Source of the DNA: Setomelanomma holmii
Lineage: Eukaryota; Ascomycota; Dothideomycetes; Pleosporales; Phaeosphaeriaceae
DNA length: 64,000 nucleotides
Direction of reading: 5' to 3'
Assembly: GCA_010015745.1 (NCBI GenBank)
Contig: ML978165.1
Coordinates: 248,001-312,000 of the forward strand
The notes under the pieces were generated by a model. The model had not been told where the DNA came from. It saw only the letters and a program-made list of their open reading frames with translations, and made no database searches. Below, in pieces: positions 46,166 through 56,826 of the stretch; position 1 is the first letter of the stretch; every line of letters begins with the position of its first letter. A program made the translations under genes and the position numbers.

Positions 46166-49100
46166 TCATATGCTCGCCCGTCGCGGTGCCATTGTCCGTC
46201 GGAGATTCTTCTCCTTCTCCGTCTCTTCGGTGACGGGCAGCACGCCTTGCTCCCGTAGCTGCGCCAAGTACTCTTTGCCGTATTTGTACCCGACCTCGTA
46301 GATTTCTTCGAATTTTGCAAAGTCGAGTGTGCCGTAAGGATCGATCGGGGGTCGCATGTACCTGCATCCCGGCGTGTTCTTCGCGCGCTCTAGCGCGTCA
46401 ATGCTGGACACGTACGCGAGGCGCGATTGGATCTCAGAAAGTGTAGGAGGGTTGGGGTATGCCGAGAATGGGTTCCAGCGATTGAAGGTTGCCCAGAAGC
46501 CAGAGAGGGAGTCGCCAAAGGACTGCGGTGTGTCGTCGTCCAGGCTCCCAACATCGACTGCAAAGATGACATCTGCACCGAGGCTCTTCATGTGCGTGAC
46601 CGTAAGGTTGTCAATGTAGCCGCCGTCCAAAAGCATGCTGCCATTGTCGCAGAGTGGAGGGAGCAGACCAGCTAGCGACATGGACGCCCTCACATATCGC
46701 CAAACGTAACCACTGGTGTGAATCTCTGATCGGCTCTTGCTGATGTTGGTGGTATTGCAGTAAAACTCGAGCCAGCAGTCCTCGATCTGGGAGTTCCCAA
46801 AGGTCTTGAAGATACCCCTGTTGAACTCATGGCCAGTCGTATAAGAGGCACTAGAGTCATCAGCCCTGGACGCATCGATGTCTGGTTTCGACTTACGAAG
46901 GATAAGTGAGGTCAAGGGCAAACCTCCACATGCTGCCCATACGCCCAGCAAACTTCTTTGCCCTGCCATACATTGGTACGACATCTGCATCCCAAGCATA
47001 CAGCGCTCCAATGAAACTGCCTATTGATGTGCCGCCAACAATGTCGATGGGAATGCCGGCTTCTTCGAGCGCGCGAATTATGCCAATCTGCGATATACCT
47101 CGAGCACCTCCACCTCCTAGTACGAGACCAACAGACTTTCCGCAGAGTCGCCGCGCAAGCCGATGGAAGTCGCCTTTGAAAGGTGTATCTGCGGAATACA
47201 GCGGCGTTTGTCGCACTTTCCTTGACGTGTACTTCTGGATCTCTGCCTGGATGACTTGGACTCGCTGTTTGATGGCACTTCCAAAACGCCGCCCGGCATG
47301 ATGCACGGGCTCTGTCGTCGCGCGGAATGACATCTGGATGTGATGATGACTGCCGTTGATCCATGGCCGGTTTCGCAACCATTTTCGACTTAGGCCAGAT
47401 GGGCAGTATCTCTCGGCGTGTAGCAGCACTAACTCCTTTCGGGCTGTTGTCTTAGTAGTCAATAAGAACCGCTCATACTCGCCAATGTTAGGGGACGACC
47501 CAGCAAGACCAACGAGTAAGATGCAATCAGCCTGGCTGATGCAAGTCTGCGTCCACGGAGACTTCACAGGTGTGTCCGCGACGTACAGGACCATCCCATA
47601 CTTCTCTTCCAGATCAGCCAAGTATTGGGATAACTTGAGTTTTCCCATACGGTTGAACGCGTGGCGGCCGAGATGATTGAGAATGGCAGCTTGATTCAAT
47701 GAGACCACTCCTTGTGGCATGCCTAATTGCGTCAGAGCATTTGTTAGTCGGCTTGCGAAATCGACGACTGGTATGCCAGCGGTCACTGGCAGGATCGTGA
47801 CAGTTCGAAGGTTGACTGTAGATGATACGTTCGTACGTGTGGCTTTCGTACTCCTCTCTTTACTCTGCTCATATAGCGGATCATCCACCAAAGCTCGCAT
47901 CCGTGAAGCGATGATCTTAGAGATCTTGATGGTAATGCCCGGATGTTCGAGAGCCAGACTGTTGAAAAGCGTCTTGGGGAACTTGGCGAGTTCCGTATCC
48001 CGAATGGCGTGCAACGAACCTGGGCGGGCAGATTCAGTCAAGACCTCGAGTTCGCCGACGCTATCACCCTGTCCATATTCTCCAATGACCTTCATCTTAC
48101 TATTTTCTGCGTCCTTTATAGCTCGCAGACGGCCATTGAGTACGATATAGATCGCATCGCTTTCATCCCCTTGGTTATATATTACCTGTCCAGCATTCAC
48201 CTGCACCCATTCGAGTGCAAAGTCGATGTGCTGGATCAGGCGAGGAAGGAGCGTAGTGAGGCGCTTCGCCATTGTCAGCAGGACCACAGGATACCGGTCC
48301 ACTATTCTCTCGATTGATGCTCGTGGTAGAAAGCCGACGTAGACGTCAGTTTTGGCGGTCACATCAACAAATGAACGGTTCGAGGAGATAGTCCCAAGGT
48401 ATCCAGCCAGACCTCCCGGCTTCGTCATAAACAGGCTCTTACGGGTCTTCTTCTTTTTGTTGCTACTGTCACCTGCGTGCCTTAACGATGTGTTGGTCGC
48501 AGTTCGTTTCAAAGGAGGCCCAAAAAGATCATCTTCAGTGATCGCGGGTCCTGTTGGTAGAGTTCCGAGAACATTGTTCTCAGTGTTATCCTCCTCGAAA
48601 GTGACGCTAACGTCCAAGAATCCATCGATCACGTAGTACAATCCTGGATTGCGTTCGCCTTGCTCAACAAGAACAGCGTCTTTAGGAAAGTGCACGATCT
48701 CCACATCGTTGACAATCTCTTCTAGGATGTTGCTGTGGTTCGAAGCGCTCAGCGTGGACATGTTAGATGCAGAGACAACTGAATCACTGTCGCCGTCTCC
48801 TGATGCTTCATAGGCATCGATGAAGCCGAAGGCGTTTGAGAAAACAGCCTTCTGCCGTCTCGCATCAAACGACACGAGTCGGGGCGATTGTTCAACTGAT
48901 GCTGCAGGTCGAGGATTCGGGTTTTCAGGATTGGTTAATCCGATTGCTTTGAACATGCAGCGAAGAACAGATTCTCGAAATACTGTGGCCTCATCTATGG
49001 ATTCTTGTCGATGAAGATTTGGCCGCAGAGAAGGCGACGCAAAAGGATTGAAGGCATTCACATCAAGTGGAGTTCGAGCATCGCGGCGAAGATCTTGTGG

Positions 49101-50816
49101 ATATGGCTGAGAGAAGCTGCTACGACCAGGTCGACCTCCACCGCGGGACATCTGAGTGTTTATGAGGAGATCACCGGCGCTGATGCGGTCATTGCGCATC
49201 CCAGGTTCTGGAGAGGTCATTTTGACCAAAACCTCGGAATTGGCATCCATGGATGTACCGCGTGCAGCTGCAAGGCGAGCTTGTGCTGCTGTGCTTCGCC
49301 TGAGAGTGGCACTAGACCTGCGCCGCCGTCCTGCTCCTGGATTGTGCAATGCTATGCCTTTCATGCCTTCGTCAGATCCAAGACGCTCCGTCTCTTTCGT
49401 GAACTTCTCTTTCAGTCTTTCGAGCGGTGCATCTCGAAGGAAACCTGGGAGATCATATGTAGTATACTTATTCATGAGCTTCTCGGTACGAAGTACCTCG
49501 TTTGTGAGACTGAGGTAGGCATGGCTGGTTGCCAAAGTCACCCTTTGTAGGCGTGTAAGAATGACTTGTACGATATGCGCCGTCGCTTTAGGGTAGATGC
49601 GCGTTAGTCGGCGAAATGCAGTGGCCGGGATAATCGCGATCGTTGTATCGACAGTAGCCCGTGCGACAATGTCAGGGTGAGCAGACTTGGGATTCGTGCT
49701 GCGAGAAGGTGGCCTCCGTTGCTTTGAATGCTTGAAATGTTCGCTGTACCCTTCTGTGTCGAGCGACAGCGGGGGCACGTTAGGTAGTCTCCCTCCGGCG
49801 GTGGGACTAGCCAGATTCGATGTCCTGCGGTTCCGCAAAGTACTTTCTTGGAAATCATTTGGAGTGCTCGGAGTGTGTGGCCGAGAATCGTCCGGTCCCA
49901 AGCTGCTGTTACGAGTTATTGGTGGGCGTATTCCTGCATCATGTGGAGTCCCAGGCACGCTTGGGCTGGGATCGATTTCTTCGTCATGACGAAGCTTAAC
50001 GTCCTCGGTAAAGAGCGACAGAATGGAGAACAGGGATGACATCGGTGCACCATTTTTGACCTCAGTGAGGAGCTGGTAACCTTGACGATGCGCATGACCC
50101 GGAGAAGCACCTGAGCTGCCGCCAACGCCATCATCTTCATCAGAGTCAGTCTCGTCTCGGTTTGATTTGACAAAGATCTGCACCAAGCCGTCGACCACCA
50201 AGCAGAAACCTTTCTCTTCTTCGAGAAGAATAGTTTCGCCAGCAGCAAGTCGCCGGGTTTGCATGGTGCGCGTGAGCTCATGGAATACGGGACGTTCCAG
50301 ATAACCGAAAACCTTGATTGCACTCAAGAACTCGTCTAGATAGTTCGACAAGCCCCTTTTCGAGTCGCCTTCTTGGCTTTCCGGGAAGACCTCAACCTGG
50401 GGATCCTCGCGTTGCGGTTCTGGCGGCAGCCTTGCATACATGGTCAGGTAACGATACCGCACGAAGTAACTGACTGTCGAAACAACAAAGACAACTACGA
50501 GCATACTGCTGCTGTTAGCGAAGATCACTTTCGGATGACAACAGTCTTACAGCGTGGTGAAATTCATTGTGAAGGTCAAGCTCATTGAAAAGAGCGTGAA
50601 CAGCCATGCTGGGAGTGTATATGTTATCCAGAACAATACGGTTGGCAGCACGCTCAAGACTGAGAGAATGACGCGCCCGAGTACGCCAAAAGTTGTAGAG
50701 GGTGCTGTCTCTGCGGCTCTCATAGCTGAGGCGGACGTGTGCAAAGCCTCCACTACATGGGACACGGCCACAGCAGAGCTCTTAACGAGTGACGTGACAG
50801 CTTCTTGCGGCGCCAT
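46166..50816 (-). CDS. NTE1: NTE1-type lysophospholipase (patatin-like, cyclic-nucleotide-binding-like domains)
   Basis: ER membrane serine esterase of the neuropathy target esterase family, which deacylates phosphatidylcholine and lysophosphatidylcholine to glycerophosphocholine. Three exons, about 1,520 residues, the usual size. The start is MAPQEAVTSLVKSSAVAV at 50816. Hydrophobic segments at about residues 43-68, 70-85 and 89-106 (LMLVVVFVVSTVSYFVRY) anchor the N-terminus. cNMP-binding-like domains follow (e.g. GETILLEEEKGFCLVVDGLV; PKDAVLVEQGERNPGLYYVI; AGQVIYNQGDESDAIYIVLN), separated by disordered Ser/Arg-rich linkers. The patatin domain has LVLGGGGARGISQIG (oxyanion loop), GGTSIGSF (nucleophile Ser in GxSxG) and DGGYIDN (catalytic Asp). 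Intron joins are FTT/LMLVV near 50550 and LTYPS/ASYTTGHE near 46865-46905. The gene is divergent from ARP9, with 290 bases between the starts. Confidence 0.94.
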
Positions 50817-51106
50817 ATTGATAACGGTGCTCGATACTGGTAGGCCTCGAAACTGCAGATGGTCACGCGGAAATCTGCTCAGACACACCAGCGTATCCAG
50901 GAAGAGCGTGCTCGGAAAAGCGCCCCATGGTGTTGCGTTCCTGGAGCACGTTTGGGGAAGCGGCGGATACACTGGCTTGTGACAGCCCTGCCGAGAAGTG
51001 GGCCTGGGCTGACTAAGCTGCATCAGAGTCGCGACCGAAGTTCGCGCGTCGCAAGAGCTCAAGCTGCACCAAGCACGCGCCGGAGCGTCTCACCAATTGC
51101 GCTACC

Positions 51107-53169
51107 ATGCCTCCCTTCAAGGATGATCAGATCATAGTACGTCATGATGTGTGCAGTGATCTCAACCTCACACGCGCTGACCACAATTCTAGATAATTGC
51201 GCCTGGCTCGGAGACCACGGTTGCCCAGCTTGGTCTGCCAGAGTCCTTCACTCCAGGCAAACTTCGCGTTCGATCGCGCATGTTCCCCGCTGAAAAGGGT
51301 GGTGAATACGAGGCTTATAAAATACGGCGGAAGAACGAAAAGCCTGCGCAGTCCAATGGCGAAGCGAAAGACGAAGCACAAGAAGATCCGAAGCCAGCCA
51401 CAGACGGAGACGATGAGGAGGTTCTATGGGAGGAAGATCGTATATCCGAAGAGGGCGCAGTGTGGCCAATACAAGAGGGCAGGATCGTGGACTGGCCCTG
51501 CTTCTTTGCCCTCATAACTCACGTCTACAACACCTTGAACCCGCCCTTTCACACCGCGATCCTACTCATCACACAACCGGCATGGACGCCTCGCGAACAC
51601 GAGAAACTCACGCAATTCTTCTTTGAAAAGTTCAAGACGCCCGCTTTTGGTCTCATGGACGCGGCTCTCGCAACTACTTGGGCATACGGAGTGCACACTG
51701 CGACGGTGATCGATGTTGGTAAGAACAAGGCTGATGTTACTGCCGTGAGCGAGTTCATTCCGCAGACGCAGGGTAGAGTCGTGTCTCTTTCAGGCTGTGG
51801 TGGCGAAGCTTTCACGACGGGGCTTTTGTCGAAGCTGAAGGCAAAGGGATTCAATAGAGACATGTGCGAGCAACTGAAGAGGTCGGCGATCTGTGAAATC
51901 CTACCGCCTGGGACACCGCTGCCAGGGACGGGGGCATCCGAAGGGAAGGATGTTATCACAAACCCAGCAGCCGCCGCCTCAACAGGTGCTACTGGCTCTG
52001 GACCCGCTGGGGCTGCCACGATTGGTAACATACCACGAGGGCCGGGTGTCGACACAGAGGTAGGAGAGGACACGGCCGTCGACGAGAATGAAGGCGTACT
52101 TGACGTTGCCAGTATCGTTGCAGGCGGAAAGATGAATGAATATCTAGCCAAGAAAGAGAAAGAGAAGCAGGAGAAGCTCTTGGCGAAGAAAAAAGGCGCG
52201 CCGGCTCCAGATACGGCCAACAGGCAGGTTCGGCTTCCAAATGCCAAGCGTGAAAAAGCAACGTTTCTGTACACAGATCATGCACTTTTAGACACCCTCA
52301 AGAACATGGATCTAGGAACGCAAGGCCTAGCGGACGCAAAGTCGGCTTTGAACGAAGTCACGGGAAAGCAAGCTCAGGAGCATGGAGAGAATGGCGAACA
52401 GCCTTCTCACGCGGATCCCAACGGCGCTGTTGACGGCGGTGCAGGTGGCTCCAAGACGGGCTCAATCAAACGCGAGGTTGAAGTCGGTACTGAGCGATTC
52501 CTGTCCGATAGTGATGGTACTCTGGAGAAGATCGCGGCTGCCGTATATCGGGCTATATCATCCGTGGACGAGGTCCAAAAACGCAGTGACTTGTGGGACA
52601 ATTTGATTGTCTGTGGCAACGGATCAAGGTTAAAAGGTCAGGATTACCCCCAGCAGAGAGTTGTTGCCCACGCACTAACATGATGCGCAGGCTTCAGAGA
52701 TTCACTGCTCCAAACGCTGCAGGGCAAATACCTCATCTCACCCTCTTCGGCCACAATCTTTACGTCCGAGATTCCATCGAACATTTCTACACCAGCAGGC
52801 ACAGGTGCGAACACACCGCAACCACAGCTTGGTCCCCACGGGGGCTCTCAAGTCAATCCTCTGTTATTTGCAGCCACAGCAGGACAAACGCAACATCTCA
52901 CACCGCATGGCGGCAATCCACTAATGGCTGGCATGTCGCAGAACACACACTCGTCACACGGCCAGACGCCAACAAACATCAAGGTCGTCAAGCCACCAGA
53001 GTACTTCCCTGAGTGGAAAGAAGTGGGGTTCGAAGAGGCCGCCTTCCTTGGTGCCCAAGTTGCCGCAAAAGTTGTATTTGTGGTTGATCAGGGTCAGTCC
53101 AAGGGCTACATGACACGTCCAGACTACAATGATCAAGGGCCACAAGGCATTCACGATTATAGCTTATAG
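51107..53169 (+). CDS. ARP9: actin-related protein Arp9 of SWI/SNF and RSC remodelling complexes
   Basis: Nuclear actin-related protein which, with Arp7 or a second Arp, sits on the HSA helix of the Snf2/Sth1 ATPase. Three exons, about 650 residues. Exon 1 is only 30 nt (MPPFKDDQII); after a GTACGT intron the frame continues IIAPGSETTVAQLGLPESFT, the typical fungal Arp9 start. Actin-fold segments are HTAILLITQPAWTPREHEKL, FGLMDAALATTWAYGVHTAT and VSLSGCGGEAFTTGLL. A charged insert (GKMNEYLAKKEKEKQEKLL) interrupts the fold, as in other fungal Arp9. The second intron starts at GTCAGG near 52640, not at the GTTAAA just before it, because only then does GNGSRLKG join in frame to FRDSLLQTLQGKYL. 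The C-terminus reads PEYFPEWKEVGFEEAAFLGA to the TAG at 53167-53169. Confidence 0.88.
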
Positions 53170-53362
53170 ACAGTTGCCTGTGAGCTCGACTCGCACGGCG
53201 ATTAAGAGGGCGACTTGGCTCGACATCAGCATTATCAGGGCTTGGAAACACACTTGTATACCCAGAGATAGAGTTTTGAGGACCATTAGGATATGTTGAC
53301 GCGACATGGCGCACTTCCAAGAAAAAGCGAGGCTAGTTCGAAGTTTGGCGATTTTTTTCTCG

Positions 53363-53574
53363 AGATAGGATGGCGGCGAATGCAGTCTCAAAGACAGCAT
53401 TCACACCTGCTCTCACAATGTCACTGATCACAGATGTGCTTTCACGTTTCTTTTGTGTGTGATAGACCATCGGAGGACGCCGATAGGGCTCGGTCCGCTC
53501 CACGTGCCAGTGTGCTTCCTCTCTTAGCGAGGCGCTAGCTTTATTGGATCAACCATAGCGTTGAGCAATGATAA
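53363..53574. promoter_or_regulatory. cluster of four HGATAR (GATA-factor) motifs
   Basis: AGATAG at 53363-53368, TGATAG ending at 53464, CGATAG at 53481-53486 and TGATAA at 53569-53574. AreA/Nit2-type GATA factors use HGATAR for nitrogen-source control. Single motifs are common by chance; the cluster in front of a nitrogen-scavenging gene is more suggestive. Confidence 0.4.
53470..53483. promoter_or_regulatory. UaY/Ppr1-type site TCGG-N6-CCGA
   Basis: The palindromic half-sites TCGG (53470-53473) and CCGA (53480-53483) are spaced by exactly six bases, 311 bases upstream of the guanine deaminase ATG. This is the consensus known for Aspergillus UaY, the Zn2Cys6 activator of purine catabolism. 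The downstream gene makes xanthine from guanine, so the pairing is coherent. Binding is inference. Confidence 0.55.
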
Positions 53575-53793
53575 AGCTCTTTCCCGTGCCCCTCGACCTA
53601 GAAAACATTCACCAAACGTTCGTAGAAAGTACGAATGCTCTGCGAACCCACCGACAAGTGTCAAGATCCCAAACGTTTATTATCGCCTTTACACGATCAC
53701 ACAACTGTTCTCTGGACCACATCTGCACACCAACCTCGACTTTCACTTTGCTCGGCAGTGTCACAGACGAACTACTTTGCGAAGTTTGTCAGC

Positions 53794-55191
53794 ATGGCAG
53801 CGTCGGCCTCGATATGGAAAACTATATACCTTGGATCATTTGTTCACAGCCAAACTCTCACAGAACTTGAGATCTGCCGACAAGGAGCCATTGGCGTCGA
53901 CGAGAATGGAGTGATCGACTTCGTAGAGAAGAACATCTCAAATATCAGCGAACTCAAGAGCAAGGATTCGTCATGGCAAGATGCGAAAACAGTCAAGATA
54001 CCTGGCAATGGCTTCTTCTTTCCGGGTTTCATCGACACTCACACACACGCCCCTCAACATCCTAACACGGGTCTTTTCGGCAAGACGACTTTACTGGACT
54101 GGTTGCAGACATATACTTTCCCCATGGAATCTAGCTTCAAGGATCTAGACCGAGCGGACAGAATCTACCAAAACTTCGTCGCCCGCACCTTGTCCCATGG
54201 CACAACAACGTGCGCGTACTACGCTACCATCCACGTCCCAGCCACCAACCTCCTTGCCAACATCTGCCTGAAGCGTGGCCAACGTGCTCTCGTCGGCCGC
54301 GTATGTATGAACAGCGACCTTAGTCCAGAGTACTACCGCGACGAAAGCGTCGAGTCCAGCGTCCGTGACTCCAAAACTTCAATCGACTACATCCGCTCCA
54401 TCGACCCCGCAGGCGATATCGTGAAACCAATCATCACACCACGTTTCGCTCCTTCATGTACAGCCGAATGTCTGACTGCCATCGGCCAACTCGCCGCCCA
54501 AGAAGACACGTTCATCCAAACGCACATCTCGGAGAACAAAAACGAAGTCGCACTCGTCCAAGAACTCTTCCCTACCTCAAAGTCCTACACAGACGTATAC
54601 GACACCCACTCTCTTTTGACGCCAAAAACGATCCTCGCGCACGCCGTCCACCTAAGTCCCGAAGAGCGTAGAACTATCTTAGAAAGGGGAAGCAAGATAA
54701 GCCATTGTCCCGCGAGTAATACTGCAATTACTTCTGGCTGCAGCCCCATCCGCACCCTGATCAACGAAGGCCACACCATCGGTCTCGGCACCGACATCTC
54801 CGGCGGCTTCCACCCATCCATTCTCGACAATGTGCGCCAAGCAATCTGGGTATCCCGCCACTTATCCATCCAAATACAATCCGACGCCGCCAAGCTGTCC
54901 ACCGAAGAAGCGCTCTATCTCGCTACCCGTGGCGGCGCTGCCGTCGTTGGCCTGGAAGATAAAGTCGGCGGATTTGAAGTTGGCAAGGAGTTTGATGCGC
55001 AGATGATCGTGCTGGGTGAGGTGGGGGATGAGGGCGGGATTGAGGCTGGGCCTGTGGATGTGTTTGGCTGGGAGAATGGGCAGGAGATGGTGGAGAAGTG
55101 GGTTTATGCGGGGGATGATCGGAATACGGTGGCGGTTTGGGTGAGGGGGAGGTTGGTGCATGCGACGCGGAAATTCAAAGGTGCAGAGTAG
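53794..55191 (+). CDS. GUD1: guanine deaminase
   Basis: Zinc amidohydrolase that converts guanine to xanthine and ammonia, an entry step of purine catabolism. Single exon, 465 residues, the family length. The start at ATG 53794 gives MAASASIWKTIYLGSFVHS; an open frame extends upstream but without homology. Zinc and catalytic motifs in order: FPGFIDTHTHAPQHPNTG (HxH and the guanine-binding region), SHGTTTCAYYATIH, QTHISENKNE (third His and Glu), TILAHAVHLSPEE (fourth His), HCPASNTAITSG, and GLGTDISGGFHPSI (catalytic Asp). The C-terminal strand segment (FEVGKEFDAQMIV) is complete and ends ATRKFKGAE. The upstream region contains a UaY-type site and GATA motifs, consistent with nitrogen and purine control. 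Confidence 0.94.
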   Translation: MAASASIWKTIYLGSFVHSQTLTELEICRQGAIGVDENGVIDFVEKNISNISELKSKDSSWQDAKTVKIPGNGFFFPGFIDTHTHAPQHPNTGLFGKTTLLDWLQTYTFPMESSFKDLDRADRIYQNFVARTLSHGTTTCAYYATIHVPATNLLANICLKRGQRALVGRVCMNSDLSPEYYRDESVESSVRDSKTSIDYIRSIDPAGDIVKPIITPRFAPSCTAECLTAIGQLAAQEDTFIQTHISENKNEVALVQELFPTSKSYTDVYDTHSLLTPKTILAHAVHLSPEERRTILERGSKISHCPASNTAITSGCSPIRTLINEGHTIGLGTDISGGFHPSILDNVRQAIWVSRHLSIQIQSDAAKLSTEEALYLATRGGAAVVGLEDKVGGFEVGKEFDAQMIVLGEVGDEGGIEAGPVDVFGWENGQEMVEKWVYAGDDRNTVAVWVRGRLVHATRKFKGAE

Positions 55192-55484
55192 AAAGTTGGT
55201 GGATGGCGCCGGGAATAGACTGTTGAATCTGGTTTAGAGTTGGTGAGTTTTTTATAGATAGAGGGAGATACCAAGTCATGTGTTGATGTTGACAAGCTTA
55301 TCTCACCTGTCTCAGATGCAGTCTTTTCACGGTGTACTCTATTGTTTTCGTCTGACAATCTTTACTACCAGCTGTTATCAAAGCTCCTTGGAAATGGTCT
55401 GGCACAGTCCACGCAAGCATGGCAGTACACGTAAGAAAAAAAAGGGTATATTCATCTCATCCCATCATAATCACAACATGCCCA

Positions 55485-56205
55485 TCAATACCCAGTACCA
55501 CCAACATGACTTCCCGGGTTCGCCCGATGGTCCATATCAGAATCAACCGTGGGATCAAGCTTGTTCGCAAAGTTGGAGCGATGTGGTCCAGCATTGGTTG
55601 AGTCGTTATAGGTGGTATTAGGTCCAACGCCTGAAGTAGGGTTGGCGCGGTGATCCATGTCAGAGTCGACACGGGGATCAACCTTGTTCGCGACGTTGGA
55701 AGAGTGTGGTCCAGCATTCGTAGAGTTCGTGGCTGTTCCGCGGTGGTCCATGTCGCTATCGTATCGCGGATCGAGCTTATTGCCTATGTTGCTGTCGTGC
55801 GGACCGTAGTTCGTTGACGTGGAGTGGGTAGTGTTCTGGGCTTCGACATTTGCTGCGGTTGTGGTGGGGACGTTGTGGCCTACACCGTGGGCAGCCTCGG
55901 AGCCAAGAGCTACAAAACGGTCAGCTCAAGTTCGTTCGACATAGGGTCCTGAAAGTGTACGCACCATGTCCGCGATATCCGCGATCCCATTCGTCGACGC
56001 CTTTCTGTGCTATTTCTTTATTACGAGTAGCAGATGCCTTGTCGCCGGTAGCATCGTCGACAGCGGCGTTGAATTCTCCGCGAATGGCCTCACCAGTGCC
56101 ATGGACCTAATAAAGTTCAGATCAGTATTTGACTTGTTGTACATATGCAGTACTTGAGGCACTTACCATGCCCACGCCTTTCTTGATCGAGTCCTTGAGA
56201 GACAT
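55485..56205 (-). CDS. hydrophilin-like protein with three GPH..DSDMDHR repeats
   Basis: A 201-residue, very polar protein from three exons. Exon 1 encodes MSLKDSIKKGVGM (ATG at 56205); exon 2 VHGTGEAIRGEFNAAVDDAT to DRGYRGH; exon 3 the rest, ending SHVGGTGY with TGA at 55485. The middle part resembles fungal stress-induced small proteins (GEAIRGxFNAAVD...GDK...). The C-terminal half has three imperfect repeats of about 24 residues at 94-117, 125-148 and 165-189, with the core GPHxSNxxNKxDPxxDSDMD plus HR, and spacers of 7 and 16 residues. There are no cysteines and no signal peptide. The function is unknown; protection of proteins or membranes under stress is only suggested by composition. 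A TATA-like string lies about 105 bases upstream. The gene is convergent with guanine deaminase. Confidence 0.78.
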
Positions 56206-56826
56206 TTTGTTTGCGGTATTATAACTTTGATAGGGATTGGTGCTGAGAGGATAACGTAGTGCTGTAAGAGGTGCAACTTGAGGCACGTCTGTGGTCCGGG
56301 ATTTTAAGAATTATATATGATTTACGTGGCACTGACCTCACATCCGCAGCAACCGCAAACTGCTCACATGCCGGTGCTGATCATGAAGCCGGAAAGTGCA
56401 CCGCGTCGCGAGCATGAGTATGATGTCATTGAAGATTCGCGATTCAGCCCGCGCTAGATCGGTATGGGAAAGGCGTATCCAGGTGTGTCTTACCACGACC
56501 AAGTCTCGATCATGACTACAACACATCACTTGCCTGTATCTCAAGTATCTGACGGACCTCTGTCCGAACAATACAGTAGATTGGACCGCAGACGACAGTG
56601 AACCCGTCGTCATTTGTTCTACTGCCAGGTTTCCTTCAGTAGCTCAACGTTAGCTACATGGCCACTGCGCATGTAACGTGTACTTGTAGTTCATGATATG
56701 CTTTTTCATAAATTTACAATTTTCGGCATCGCGGATCGAAGTCATTGCATCATACCACCAACACCACTAGTTCTATGCCATACTGCTCCGCTGACGCCAC
56801 ATCCGTCTTCACTGTTATGGGACCGC
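56206..56826. other. intergenic, promoter of the repeat protein and FBA1 3' end
   Basis: About 620 bases. A TATATAA-like string at 56311-56319 (read on the minus strand) could serve the repeat protein gene. Otherwise only short random ORFs. Confidence 0.45.

Larger units (their letters stand above)
53170..53793. other. intergenic, guanine deaminase promoter
   Basis: About 620 bases between ARP9 and guanine deaminase. It holds a perfect TCGG-N6-CCGA site, several GATA motifs and a CACGTG (53501-53506). ORFs running into the guanine deaminase frame from upstream are not supported as coding. Confidence 0.55.
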
